Source: Armatimonadota bacterium (GTDB taxonomy: Bacteria; Armatimonadota; JAAZEB01). Taken from it: a DNA stretch of 24,661 nt. Shown piece by piece: positions 14,727 to 23,049 of the stretch. Under the pieces are notes generated by a model that ran no database searches, was not told where the DNA came from, and worked only from the letters and a program-made list of their open reading frames with translations. The position numbers were made by a program, and so were the translations under genes. Every line of letters starts with the position of its first letter. The stretch's first letter is position 1. The stretch spans positions 1-24,661 of the forward strand of contig DUUU01000162.1 in NCBI GenBank assembly GCA_012841485.1. The letters run 5' to 3'.

Positions 14727-14843
14727 CATAGGCGTCGAGGAGGGGGGCACCACAGGAGGTGTGTGCTTCCAATCGGCGCGGGGACCGGCCGCATCGGCCT
14801 CAGCGAGCGCCGTGCCGACTGGGTATGGTACGAGGTAACAGCG

Positions 14844-14875
14844 AAGCCCCGCCTGTGACTGCGCAGGCGGGGCTT
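14844..14875. terminator. Bidirectional terminator-like hairpin between convergent genes
   Basis: AAGCCCCGCCTG (14844-14855) pairs perfectly with CAGGCGGGGCTT (14864-14875) around an 8-base loop. The stem sits between the secreted-protein gene and mnmE, which converge here, so it could end both transcripts. The stem itself ends in TT on the plus strand and, symmetrically, on the minus strand, but no longer U-run follows. Confidence 0.72.
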
Positions 14876-14932
14876 CCACGCTCTCCCGCGGGCCCGACGC
14901 CGCTCCGCAGAGGCTCCTGCGCGCGGCCGGCC

Positions 14933-16315
14933 CTACTTGCCAATGCAGAAGCGACCAAAGATCTCCGCGAGGATCGCGTCGGAGACGGTGTCCCCGGTGA
15001 TCTCCCCCAGGGCATCGAGGGCGTCGCGAAGATCCGTCGTCGCCAGTTCAAGGGGCATCTCCTGGTCGAGCGTTTCGCAGGCGCGTCGGAGCGCCATCCG
15101 CGCTCGCTCCAGAGCCGCCTGATGGCGCGCGCTCGTCACCAGCGCCTGGTCCTCCAGCGCAACCCCGGATCCCAGCAGCGTCTCCGCGATCTGCTCGTCG
15201 AGCTGCGCGAGGCCGGTGCCCTGCATTGCTGACACCTGCACGATGGGAGCGGTGGGCAACGCGGAGCGGACGCCGGCCAGATCCAGTCGCACCGGCAGAT
15301 CACACTTGTTAGCGACGATCACGCAGGGCTCACCGCGCACGAGACGGAACACCTCCTGGTCCGCGTCGTGGAGCGTCTGGGACGCATCCAGGACCACCAG
15401 GATCAGATCGGCCGCGCGCACCTGTTCCAGGGTTCGCTGCACCCCAATTGCCTCGATGGGGTCTCCGGGCTCGCGAATACCCGCCGTGTCTATGGCGCGG
15501 ATAGGGATGCCCCGGATATTGGCGCTCTCCTCAATCACGTCGCGCGTCGTGCCCGGAATCTCGGTGACGATGGCGCGCTCCTCGCGGAGAAGCGCGTTGA
15601 GAAGGCTGGACTTCCCGACATTCGGCCGGCCCGCGATGACCACACGCGCGCCTTCGCGGTAGATGCGCCCGGCATGCGCGCTCGCCAGCAGGCGCGAGAT
15701 CGTCTCCTGGGCGGCCTCAATCCGCGACCGGAGGTCGGCACGCGGCATCTCGGGAACATCCTCCGGGAAATCGATCGTGGCTTCAATGTGCGCGACGAGG
15801 GGGAGGAGGGCATCGCGCGCGCTGCGAACGGCCTGCGATAGCCTGCCCTCAAGCTGACGGATCGCCACTCCCAGCGAGCGGTCGGTACGTGCGGCGACCA
15901 CATCCATCACCGCCTCCGCCTGCGCCAGGTCGAGCTTGCCATTGAGGAAGGCGCGGCTGGTAAACTCACCCGGGTGGGCAAGGCGGGCTCCCTGGGCCAG
16001 CACCAGGGCGAGGATGCGTCGCAATGGCACCGGGCCGCCGTGCCCGGAGACCTCCACGACATCCTCGCCCGTGTAGGAGCGAGGCGCGCGGAAGAGGGAG
16101 AGAATCACCTGATCGACCGGTTCGCCCGTCTCGGGCACGCGGATCTCACCCAGATAGAGGCGATGCGATTCGAGGTCAGCGATGTCAGCGCCGCTCGCCG
16201 GATGGAAGAGCGCCGCAGCGACCGCGATCGCGGTGGGCCCGCTGATCCGGATCACGCCGATGGCGGCTTCCCCGGGCGCGGTGGCGATTGCCGCGATCGT
16301 GTCTTGGCCAAACAT
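14933..16315 (-). CDS. mnmE: tRNA modification GTPase MnmE (TrmE)
   Basis: MnmE works with MnmG to place the (carboxymethyl)aminomethyl group on wobble U34 of several tRNAs. The 460 residues show the N-terminal tetrahydrofolate-binding domain (from TIAAIATAPGEAAIGVIRISG), a helical domain, and an inserted G domain: GRPNVGKS (229-236), PGTTRD (254-259), DTAG (276-279) and NKCD (336-339). The C-terminal catalytic Cys motif CIGK (457-460) is the last four residues, as usual. The ATG at 16315 lies 16 bases after the jag stop, with no strong ribosome binding site, so coupling to jag is likely. It is the last gene of the rpmH block. mnmG is not in the window. Confidence 0.97.
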   Translation of the reverse strand: MFGQDTIAAIATAPGEAAIGVIRISGPTAIAVAAALFHPASGADIADLESHRLYLGEIRVPETGEPVDQVILSLFRAPRSYTGEDVVEVSGHGGPVPLRRILALVLAQGARLAHPGEFTSRAFLNGKLDLAQAEAVMDVVAARTDRSLGVAIRQLEGRLSQAVRSARDALLPLVAHIEATIDFPEDVPEMPRADLRSRIEAAQETISRLLASAHAGRIYREGARVVIAGRPNVGKSSLLNALLREERAIVTEIPGTTRDVIEESANIRGIPIRAIDTAGIREPGDPIEAIGVQRTLEQVRAADLILVVLDASQTLHDADQEVFRLVRGEPCVIVANKCDLPVRLDLAGVRSALPTAPIVQVSAMQGTGLAQLDEQIAETLLGSGVALEDQALVTSARHQAALERARMALRRACETLDQEMPLELATTDLRDALDALGEITGDTVSDAILAEIFGRFCIGK

Positions 16316-16331
16316 GGGCCCGAACCGGTGC

Positions 16332-16919
16332 TCAGTCCCGAGGCGAGATCACCACGTAGCGGTAAGGCTCCTCGCCCTCGCTATAGGTGATAAAGTCGGG
16401 GTCGTCGGCAAAGGCCATATGGACGATGCGGCGCTCGTAGGGGCCAACCGCATACTGAATCACGGCCTCCTGCCCGGTCTCCTTGGCGCGCTGCGCATCG
16501 AGGCGAACCATTTCGAGCAACTCCTGCTCGCGGCGCGCGCGACGGCGCTGCTGGTATCCCTCGGCATCCACCAGCACCCGATGCCGCCGCGTCGCCGCCT
16601 TATTCGCGATCAGGCCGACAACCTGCTGCAGCGCCTCCAGCGTCTGCCCGTGCTTTCCGATGATGATGCGCGCGTCTGGCCCCTCCAGATCGATCTCCAC
16701 CACGTGCCGGTCCGCCTGCGCCACCCGTGCCTCGAGCTGGAGGCCCATCAGATCCACGATGCGTTGCGTTACCTCGCGCACGTGCGCGCCAAACTCCGCT
16801 GGGGCACGCTGACCCTCTTCCGGCACCTCACCGGTCGCCTGGGCGGGCTCGCTCGCCGCGCCTTCGGTGGACTCCGTCACTGCATCCACCGTGTTGTCCG
16901 TCTCGTCGATCGCTCTCAT
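16332..16919 (-). CDS. jag: KH-R3H RNA-binding protein Jag/KhpB, lacking the N-terminal Jag domain
   Basis: The 195-residue product has an acidic, disordered N-terminus (1-42). A type II KH domain follows with IIIGKHGQTLEALQ (GKHG at 88-91), then a basic helix QQRRRARREQ. The R3H domain is at about 135-195 with Arg163-x3-His167 in ERRIVHMAFADD. Jag/KhpB binds RNA and affects cell envelope and division in Gram-positive bacteria, and is usually encoded next to yidC, as here. The classical N-terminal Jag_N domain is absent and replaced by a short Glu-rich tail. It begins 16 bases after the yidC stop, with AAGAGG just upstream. Confidence 0.92.
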   Translation of the reverse strand: MRAIDETDNTVDAVTESTEGAASEPAQATGEVPEEGQRAPAEFGAHVREVTQRIVDLMGLQLEARVAQADRHVVEIDLEGPDARIIIGKHGQTLEALQQVVGLIANKAATRRHRVLVDAEGYQQRRRARREQELLEMVRLDAQRAKETGQEAVIQYAVGPYERRIVHMAFADDPDFITYSEGEEPYRYVVISPRD

Positions 16920-16935
16920 GCCTCTTGCGCCCTGC

Positions 16936-18183
16936 CTATCTGCCGCGATGGTACGCCGCTACGTGCTTCTTCCGCTTGTTGATGGTGCGCGACGATGTTG
17001 ACTTCGCCTTGCCGCGAGGCGCACCACCATTCGGTCCGGCAGGCCGGCGCGACCCGCCACCGTTTCCGCCGCCACCGTTGCCACCGCCCGACGAGCCCGG
17101 ACCAGATCCCGGGCCGGAGCCGGTGCCCGGCGTGGCCTCATCGTTGCTGCACCGCATCAGATGCCACTGCTGCGCGGTTGTCAGCACGTTGAAGAAGAAC
17201 CAGCCCAGGATGAAGCCTGCCGGATAGGACTTGAACAGGAAGAAGAACATGACCGGCATCATGATGGCCATCATCTTCTGCTGCTGTTCTTGCGACGGGT
17301 CCGCCGACGGCATCATCGTTAGCTTGGACGAAGCGTAGAGGCTCGCGGCGTAGATGAACGCCAGCGGAACATCCGCCACCGCCAGGCTCTTGATCCACAG
17401 GAATGACTCCTTGGATAGCGGATACTGGTAGAGCGCGATCGCCCGCCACAGCAGGATGATGATCGGCATCTGCAGCAGCATCGGCAAGCAGCCCGAGAGC
17501 GGGTTGACACCGTGCTCCTGATACAGTTCCATCGTCCGCTTCTGCAGCTCCTGCGGCTTGTCGCGATAGCGCTGCTGCAGATCCTTCATGAGAGGCTGCA
17601 GCTTCTGCATCTCGCGCATCGAGCGGAACGACTTCTTCGTCAATGGCGTCAGCGCCAACTTGATCACGATGCTGAGCAGCAGGATCGCCAGCACGCCCGT
17701 ATGGGGTTGCAGCACCTTCCCGATGACCGGGATGTGCGCCAGGGCGTAGACGATGCCGGCCATCATCTTGTAGAGCCAGTGGCTCTGGTTCCTCTGGTCC
17801 TGAACCTGCAGCGCCGAATCCTGGATATCCACCGTGCCGAAGCCGGGGATCTCCACCTCCCCCTCAATCTGCGTCATGGCGAGCTGATTGTAGAGGGCGA
17901 CGGCACCCTTTTCGTCCTTCAGATCCTGGCGCTTGATATCCGCCAGCACAAACTGCACCGCGGCATGCGCGACCTTATCCTGCCGCACCTCTTTGCCGTA
18001 GTCCGTGAGGAGCTTCGCCGCCTCCTCGGATAGCCCATCGCGGCGCATCTGGTCTACCTGCTCCAGACGCGTGCGCACGGGCACCGGGATCTCCGCTGCC
18101 TGAGACGCGCGCCCTGGCCAGAAGAACACCAGCGCCAGAAGGAGCAAAACCCCCCATATCCGCCACTGTCTCACAAAGCTCAT
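16936..18183 (-). CDS. yidC: Membrane protein insertase YidC
   Basis: YidC inserts and folds inner-membrane proteins alone or with SecYEG. The product from ATG 18183 is 415 residues. It has an N-terminal hydrophobic signal-like helix (about 9-26), then a helical extracytoplasmic region (about 30-135), then the five-helix insertase core: 140-182, the cytoplasmic hairpin KSFRSMREMQKLQPLMKDLQ, NPLSGCLPMLLQMPI (227-241), about 268-284, and 305-340. A Gly/Ser-rich linker (352-378) leads to a strongly basic tail typical of ribosome-contacting YidC. The extracytoplasmic region is shorter than the proteobacterial P1 domain and looks helical rather than beta. No good ribosome binding site precedes the ATG; GTG 18237 in frame is the alternative. 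Confidence 0.95.
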   Translation of the reverse strand: MSFVRQWRIWGVLLLLALVFFWPGRASQAAEIPVPVRTRLEQVDQMRRDGLSEEAAKLLTDYGKEVRQDKVAHAAVQFVLADIKRQDLKDEKGAVALYNQLAMTQIEGEVEIPGFGTVDIQDSALQVQDQRNQSHWLYKMMAGIVYALAHIPVIGKVLQPHTGVLAILLLSIVIKLALTPLTKKSFRSMREMQKLQPLMKDLQQRYRDKPQELQKRTMELYQEHGVNPLSGCLPMLLQMPIIILLWRAIALYQYPLSKESFLWIKSLAVADVPLAFIYAASLYASSKLTMMPSADPSQEQQQKMMAIMMPVMFFFLFKSYPAGFILGWFFFNVLTTAQQWHLMRCSNDEATPGTGSGPGSGPGSSGGGNGGGGNGGGSRRPAGPNGGAPRGKAKSTSSRTINKRKKHVAAYHRGR

Positions 18184-18294
18184 ATTGTTAGCCCAAGGTA
18201 ATTTCAATAGTCCAGAAAGCCCAACACTCAAGCGCACTCCCCATGGCGCCGCCCGGATAGCCCAGTCCTGCGCCTCATGGCTGCGACCCGCGAC

Positions 18295-18513
18295 TTACTG
18301 CACCGGGTCGTAACCGCCGGGATGGAAGGGGTGACAGCGCAGGATGCGCCTCAAGCCAAGGTAGCTCCCATGGAGAACTCCGTACTTGGCAATCGCCTGG
18401 GCGGTGTACTCGGAGCAGCTCGGGTAATAGCGACAGGTGGGCGGCATCAGCCGCGAGACCGCCTGGTATCCCCGAATCAACTGGAGCGCCAATGCCTTCA
18501 TCTGCTCCTTCAT
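18295..18513 (-). CDS. yidD: Membrane protein insertion efficiency factor YidD
   Basis: YidD is a small membrane-associated protein that helps YidC-dependent insertion. The 72-residue product has the diagnostic [17 protein letters not shown] and the C-terminal [17 protein letters not shown]. The ATG at 18513 has GGGAG 7 bases upstream and overlaps the rnpA stop as ATGA, so the two are translationally coupled. The length is normal for the family. Confidence 0.96.
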   Translation of the reverse strand: MKEQMKALALQLIRGYQAVSRLMPPTCRYYPSCSEYTAQAIAKYGVLHGSYLGLRRILRCHPFHPGGYDPVQ

Positions 18514-18869
18514 GAACTCTCTCCCGCGGGCCGGGCCACGATCCGAGCGCGCCGCATCAGCGACTCCAACTCGCCTCGAACCGCGTCCAGACCGGCCCGG
18601 GCCGCCGCCGGCCGGGCCACCAGGACCACATAGTAAGCGCCGTCCAACTTCTCCTTCAATCCTCGAAACGCCTCGCGCAAGAGGCGCTTTGCCCGATTCC
18701 GCTGCACCGCACCGCCGACCTTCTTGCCTGCGGCCACCCCAAGACGGGTGGGGCCGCTGCTCCGAGGCAGAAAGTAGAGCGCAAGCAACCTTCCCCGGAA
18801 GCTTCGTCCCCGGGCAACCACCGCCCGGAACGCCCCGGATCTGGTCAACCGCTCTCGCCTCGGCAGCAT
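18510..18869 (-). CDS. rnpA: Ribonuclease P protein component
   Basis: RnpA is the protein subunit that helps the RNase P RNA cleave tRNA 5' leaders. The 119-residue product from ATG 18869 begins [21 protein letters not shown] and holds the RNR signature [15 protein letters not shown] (about 55-69). It is strongly basic. GAGGGG lies 4 bases before the ATG. An in-frame upstream extension is possible but has no family counterpart. A 114-base leader separates it from rpmH. The stop overlaps yidD by 4 bases. Confidence 0.95.
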   Translation of the reverse strand: MLPRRERLTRSGAFRAVVARGRSFRGRLLALYFLPRSSGPTRLGVAAGKKVGGAVQRNRAKRLLREAFRGLKEKLDGAYYVVLVARPAAARAGLDAVRGELESLMRRARIVARPAGESS

Positions 18870-18983
18870 GCAGCCCCTCAGTAACACGCAATGCGAAGCC
18901 TGGGAAAATGGGAAGACCGGCACGCGCGCTCGCGACGCCGGCTCCGATTGTCCTTTTCCCACGCTCCAATGGTTGAGCCCCGC

Positions 18984-19118
18984 TCACACGGCCAGTCTGT
19001 GCCGGCCCCGCGTGCGCCGCGCCGCCAGGATGCGACGCCCGCCGGGGGTGCGCATCCGCGCGCGAAATCCATGGTTTCGCTGCCGCCGCCGGTTATGCGG
19101 CTGGTAAGTACGCTTCAC
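18984..19118 (-). CDS. rpmH: 50S ribosomal protein L34
   Basis: The 44-residue product starts at a GTG and reads (M)[21 protein letters not shown]..., the standard L34 sequence and length. GGAGGAG lies 7-9 bases upstream. It is the first gene of the leftward rnpA-yidD-yidC-jag-mnmE block and has its own strong promoter at 19193-19222. In many bacteria dnaA lies just upstream; here mutL diverges instead. Confidence 0.97.
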   Translation of the reverse strand: MKRTYQPHNRRRQRNHGFRARMRTPGGRRILAARRTRGRHRLAV

Positions 19119-19192
19119 TAGAACGCTCCTCCAGTCCTGTTCCGGGCCGTGCCATCGGCGAAAGGCCCGACTCAACAAGAACACTGCGGCTT

Positions 19193-19222
19193 ATTATAGC
19201 ACAAAGATGGGGTCCCGGGCAA
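19193..19222 (-). promoter_or_regulatory. Promoter of the rpmH block
   Basis: On the minus strand TTGCCC (19222-19217) and TATAAT (19198-19193) are spaced by 18 bases, with the extended -10 GTGCTATAAT. The leader to the rpmH GTG is about 70 bases. Confidence 0.8.
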
Positions 19223-19255
19223 CTGTGGCTCAGCGCCTACCCGCCGAGCCCCTGC

Positions 19256-19284
19256 TTGACGCGTCGCGCGCTGCCTGCTATACT
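19256..19284 (+). promoter_or_regulatory. Promoter of mutL
   Basis: TTGACG (19256-19261) and TATACT (19279-19284) are separated by 17 bases, with TGC before the -10. The start would be near 19291, giving a leader of about 16 bases that is mostly the ribosome binding site. Confidence 0.85.
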
Positions 19285-19306
19285 CCCGCCGAGAGGGGGG
19301 ATCGCC

Positions 19307-21016
19307 ATGGGCCGCATCGCGATCCTGGATGAGGCGACTATCGGCCAGATCGCCGCCGGCGAGGTCATCGAGCGCCCCGTCTCCGTGGTGAAGGAGCTCC
19401 TGGAGAATAGCATCGATGCCGGGGCCCGCCGTATCACCATCTCCGTGGAAGAAGGGGGATGCCGCGCGATCACCGTGGTGGATGATGGCGAAGGCATGGA
19501 GCGTGACGATGCGGTGCTCGCCCTCCAGCGCCACGCCACCAGCAAGATCCGCGATGCGCGCGATCTCGCCGCAGCACGCACGCTCGGTTTCCGAGGCGAA
19601 GCCCTGGCAAGCATCGCCGCGATCAGCGCCCTCGAGATCATCACGCGGGCGCGGGGCGCGGTTTCCGGGGTGCGCCTCGCCGCGCGCGGGGGGACCATTG
19701 CGGATCTGCAAGAGGCAGGCGCCCCCGAGGGCACGGGCATCACCGTTCGCCACCTCTTCTTCAATACGCCCGTGCGCCGTCGCTACCTGAAAAGCCCGGC
19801 CACAGAGCTCGGCCACATCGCCGATTGCGTTGCGCAGTATGCGGTTGCGCACCCGAGTATCGGCTTCCGGCTCTCCCACTCGGGCGAGACGCTCCTGGCC
19901 ACCGCCGGCCAGGGCAACCTCTTCGATGCCATCGTCGCCATCCTCGGCGCCGATTCGGGACGGCAGCTGATCCCCATCGACCAGCCGGGAGAGCTGTGCT
20001 CGCTCTCTGGCTACATCGCTCGCCCAACGCTGACCCGTGGCACGCGCTCCGGGCAGTGGTTTTTCGTGAATGCCCGGCCCATCCGTAGCAGGGTGATCGC
20101 GCACGCGGTGGAGCAGGCCTACCACACGCTCGTTCCGTCCGGGCGCCACCCTATCGCCGTGCTCCTCCTCACGATGGATCCCGCCCTCGTCGATGTGAAC
20201 GTTCACCCATCCAAGAGCGAAGTCCGCTTTCTCTCCGAAGGAGAGGTACACCGCTTCGTCTCGCATGCCCTCCGGGAGGCGCTTGGGCGCCTCGACCTGA
20301 CGCCCCGGTTAGACGCGCATTCCGGAGGCTCCCTCCCATCGGCAGGGGCTTCCCCGCCCCCGGATCACCCCGATTCCGGGCACGACGCTTCCGAGGCGCC
20401 AGCGCCGGCGCTCCCTTTTCCCGAGGGCAACGCCTGCGGCCGGACGCCCCCGCAGGCAAGGGCGCAAATCCACGATACCTATATCCTTGCCGAAGGAGAA
20501 GACGGCCTCCTGATCATCGACCAGCACACCGCGCACGAGCGCGCCCTTTTCGAGCAGATCCTCTCCGGCACCGCGGGCGACCTGATGCGTCCCCTACCCC
20601 TCGCCGTCCCCTTTGTCCTCAACCTCGATACTCGCCAGGCATCGGCCCTCCGCGATAGTCTCGATGCGCTGCATGCGGCCGGCTTCTCGCTCCATCCCTT
20701 CGGTCGCGATGCCTACCTCGTGCGCGCCGTGCCCGCCGCCCTGGCCGATACCGACTGCGAATCGCTCCTGCGCGACGCCATCGAGGAGATCCTGAGCGGC
20801 AGCGCCCCGCGCAGCATCGAAGCGAGGCGCGAGCAGATCGCCTCGTTCCTCGCCTGCCGTGGCGCCGTGAAGTCCGGCGACCGATTGACGCTGCAGGAGA
20901 TGCAAGCAATTATCCGCGGCCTCTACGCCTTGCCGTCGCGCTTCACCTGCCAACATGGCCGGCCCACGGCGATTCTCCTCTCGCGCGAGGAGCTGGCAAA
21001 GCGTTTCCACCGGTGA
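19307..21016 (+). CDS. mutL: DNA mismatch repair protein MutL (endonuclease type)
   Basis: MutL couples mismatch recognition by MutS to strand removal. The 569-residue product from ATG 19307 (AGGGGGG 6 bases upstream) has the GHKL ATPase N-terminus: ELLENSIDAGA (30-40), DDGEGM (59-64), HATSKI (76-81), GFRGEAL (94-100). A Pro/Ser-rich linker covers about 336-385. The C-terminal domain carries the endonuclease motif DQHTAHE (405-411), with Thr in the usual Ala position. It also has the companion metal-site motifs ACRGAVKSGD (516-525) and CQHGRP (548-553). It should therefore nick DNA itself, so a MutH-free pathway is expected. mutS is not in the window. It diverges from rpmH. Confidence 0.96.
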   Translation: MGRIAILDEATIGQIAAGEVIERPVSVVKELLENSIDAGARRITISVEEGGCRAITVVDDGEGMERDDAVLALQRHATSKIRDARDLAAARTLGFRGEALASIAAISALEIITRARGAVSGVRLAARGGTIADLQEAGAPEGTGITVRHLFFNTPVRRRYLKSPATELGHIADCVAQYAVAHPSIGFRLSHSGETLLATAGQGNLFDAIVAILGADSGRQLIPIDQPGELCSLSGYIARPTLTRGTRSGQWFFVNARPIRSRVIAHAVEQAYHTLVPSGRHPIAVLLLTMDPALVDVNVHPSKSEVRFLSEGEVHRFVSHALREALGRLDLTPRLDAHSGGSLPSAGASPPPDHPDSGHDASEAPAPALPFPEGNACGRTPPQARAQIHDTYILAEGEDGLLIIDQHTAHERALFEQILSGTAGDLMRPLPLAVPFVLNLDTRQASALRDSLDALHAAGFSLHPFGRDAYLVRAVPAALADTDCESLLRDAIEEILSGSAPRSIEARREQIASFLACRGAVKSGDRLTLQEMQAIIRGLYALPSRFTCQHGRPTAILLSREELAKRFHR

Positions 21017-21054
21017 CTACTCCTAACCGCTGGCCAGTACTCCTGCGCCTGGCA

Positions 21055-21083
21055 TAGGCACCCGGGATGCGCTGTGCTATAAT
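21055..21083 (+). promoter_or_regulatory. Promoter upstream of the long leader
   Basis: TAGGCA (21055-21060) and a perfect TATAAT (21078-21083) are spaced by 17 bases, and the extended -10 reads GTGCTATAAT. The -35 is only a moderate match. Transcription should start near 21090, about 370 bases before the next gene. Confidence 0.7.
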
Positions 21084-21089
21084 GAGAAG

Positions 21090-21462
21090 CAGGGAAGCAC
21101 CCAGGGTGGCGTGCTTGGGCAGGACCAGGACGCTCTGCTGGCGAACAGGCTTCCAGTACGTATCAGTTGATCCCGGCCACGAGGCCGGGGGGAACAACTG
21201 GAAGGGAGTGGGAGTGCCGTCGCGATGCCCCTTTCACCAGGCCGGCGTTTCTCCCCGAACACCACTCCGCCGTCGTGCTCATGATGCTCGAGGCGTCGCA
21301 GTGGCCTCGCTGAGGAGCTGCCCGTGGGAGACAACGGCCCGCGGATCCATTCGGCCCGGCGGCCTGATGGTTGGAGAGTGGATCCAAGAGGAATAATCGC
21401 ACCAACAGCGTGAGAACGGATTGGGAGCACGAGGGGCGACCCGAACGATAGCAGGGAGACAA
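21090..21462 (+). ncRNA. Long structured 5' leader or independent small RNA, class unknown
   Basis: No supported gene lies between mutL and the R3H-ATPase, but there is a strong promoter and several hairpins. AAGCAC-CCA (21095-21103) pairs with TGG-C-GTGCTT (21107-21116). CAGTTG (21164-21169) pairs with CAACTG (21195-21200) around CCCGGCC (21172-21178) / GGCCGGG (21183-21189) with loop ACGA. GGAGTGG (21205-21211) can pair with CCACTCC (21262-21268). I checked by eye for SRP RNA, RNase P RNA and common riboswitch signatures and recognised none. The 3' boundary is unknown; the first 190 or so bases hold most of the structure. Confidence 0.4.
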
Positions 21463-23049
21463 ATGGCCATAGCAACTCCGGTTTCGGACGCGGCCGAGCA
21501 ACGGGCCGTGACAGACAATCTGGAGCAACTCCTGGAGGTTCTGCCGCCGGCCATCCGGAGCCGGATGGAGGCCCACAATCACTTGGAGGACCTGCTGGAG
21601 ATCGTGCTGGATCTGGGCCGCGAAGCCGAGGCGCGCTTTCCGGACCAGGTCGTCTATCTCGGCGTGACCGTGATGCAGGAGGATATCGATCACGTCACGA
21701 GCCGCGTCGGCGTCTTTGGCAAGGACAACCGGGCGGGGATCGAGCGGACGCTGCACCGGATCTCCGCGATTCGCAACCGCGCCGGACGGGTGATTGGCCT
21801 CACCTGTCGGATCGGGCGCGCGGTTTACGGCACCATCGATATCATTCGCGACGTCGTGGAAGAGGGCCACTCCATCCTTCTTCTTGGCCGGCCGGGCGTG
21901 GGCAAGACGACCAAGCTGCGGGAGGTGGCGCGCGTCCTCTCCGATGAGCTGAAGAAGCGCGTCGTGATCGTCGATACCTCGAACGAGATCGCGGGGGACG
22001 GCGATATCCCCCACCCCGCCATCGGGCATGCGCGGCGCATGCAGGTGAGCACGCCCGACCAGCAGCACGCCGTGATGATCGAAGCCGTCGAGAACCACAT
22101 GCCCCAGGTGGTGGTCATCGACGAGATTGGCACGGAGCAGGAGGCGTTCGCGGCGCGCACCATCGCTGAGCGCGGCGTCCAACTCGTGGCTACGGCGCAC
22201 GGCAACACGCTCGACAACCTGTTGATGAACCCGACGCTCTCCGACCTCGTGGGTGGCATCCAGGCGGTCACCCTCTCGGATGAGGAGGCTCGGCGGCGGC
22301 GCACACAGAAGACGGTGCTGGAGCGGAAGGCCCCGCCCACCTTCGACGTCCTGATCGAGATCATGGAGATGGACAAGCTCGCCATCCACCATGATGTGGC
22401 CGGAGTGGTCGACCGCATGTTGCGCGGCATTCCGCCCCGCCCGGAGATCCGGGTTCGGAACCCGGAGGGCGAAGTGGAGATCCTGATCGGGCAGGAGCCA
22501 GAGGAAGCACCCGCCGCAGAGTATGAGGGCGGCAACGGGCGCGCCCCCCGGGAGATGCTCGCTCCGGAGGAGCGGCCGGCGCGCCGGCCGGGAACGACGG
22601 TTCGCATCTTCCCGTACGGAGTCAGCCGGAGCCGCCTGGAGAAGGCGATTCGCGATCTGAGAGTGCCCGCGGTGATCACCAAGGACTGGCACGAGGCGGA
22701 TGTGCTCCTGACGCTGAAGGCGCATTACCGCCGTGAACCAGGCAAACTTAAGGAGATCGTGGGCGAGGAAGTGCCGGTCTATGTGATCAAGAGCAACACC
22801 TACGTGCAAGTAGCTTCGGCGCTGCGCGATATGTTCCAGATGCGGGATGAGGGCGGCGACGAGGAGAACGCACAGCGAGAGGCCGAGGAAGCGGCAGAGC
22901 GCGTCATGGCTGTGGATGAACCGGTGGAGCTGGCACCGCAGAACGCAGCTCTGCGCCGCCTCCAGCACCTCGTGGCGCAACAGTACCAACTTCACTCGGA
23001 GAGCGTTGGTACCGAGCCGAACCGGCGCGTGCGGATCTCGAGGACTTAG
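21463..23049 (+). CDS. AAA/RecA-like ATPase with C-terminal R3H domain (SpoIIIAA/Ycf45-like)
   Basis: The 528-residue product has a conserved N-terminal region (20-130), then an ATPase core with Walker A GRPGVGKT (142-149), [10 protein letters not shown] (169-178), Walker B VVVIDEIG (216-223) and [11 protein letters not shown] (244-254). A disordered Pro/Glu-rich linker (345-378) follows, then a second conserved domain (380-460) and an R3H single-strand nucleic acid binding motif with Arg498-x3-His502. This architecture is known in cyanobacteria, plastids (Ycf45), Chloroflexi and Deinococcus. The core is related to SpoIIIAA, but the function is not established. ATG 21463 has AGGGAG 4 bases upstream. 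It is the first gene of the unit with tmk, whose GTG overlaps its stop by 1 base. Confidence 0.9.
   Translation: MAIATPVSDAAEQRAVTDNLEQLLEVLPPAIRSRMEAHNHLEDLLEIVLDLGREAEARFPDQVVYLGVTVMQEDIDHVTSRVGVFGKDNRAGIERTLHRISAIRNRAGRVIGLTCRIGRAVYGTIDIIRDVVEEGHSILLLGRPGVGKTTKLREVARVLSDELKKRVVIVDTSNEIAGDGDIPHPAIGHARRMQVSTPDQQHAVMIEAVENHMPQVVVIDEIGTEQEAFAARTIAERGVQLVATAHGNTLDNLLMNPTLSDLVGGIQAVTLSDEEARRRRTQKTVLERKAPPTFDVLIEIMEMDKLAIHHDVAGVVDRMLRGIPPRPEIRVRNPEGEVEILIGQEPEEAPAAEYEGGNGRAPREMLAPEERPARRPGTTVRIFPYGVSRSRLEKAIRDLRVPAVITKDWHEADVLLTLKAHYRREPGKLKEIVGEEVPVYVIKSNTYVQVASALRDMFQMRDEGGDEENAQREAEEAAERVMAVDEPVELAPQNAALRRLQHLVAQQYQLHSESVGTEPNRRVRISRT

Noticed and set aside
21163..22995. A 610-codon minus-strand open frame
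   Set aside because: It lies opposite the R3H-ATPase gene, whose Walker motifs and overlap with tmk show the plus strand is coding. The minus frame has no family features.
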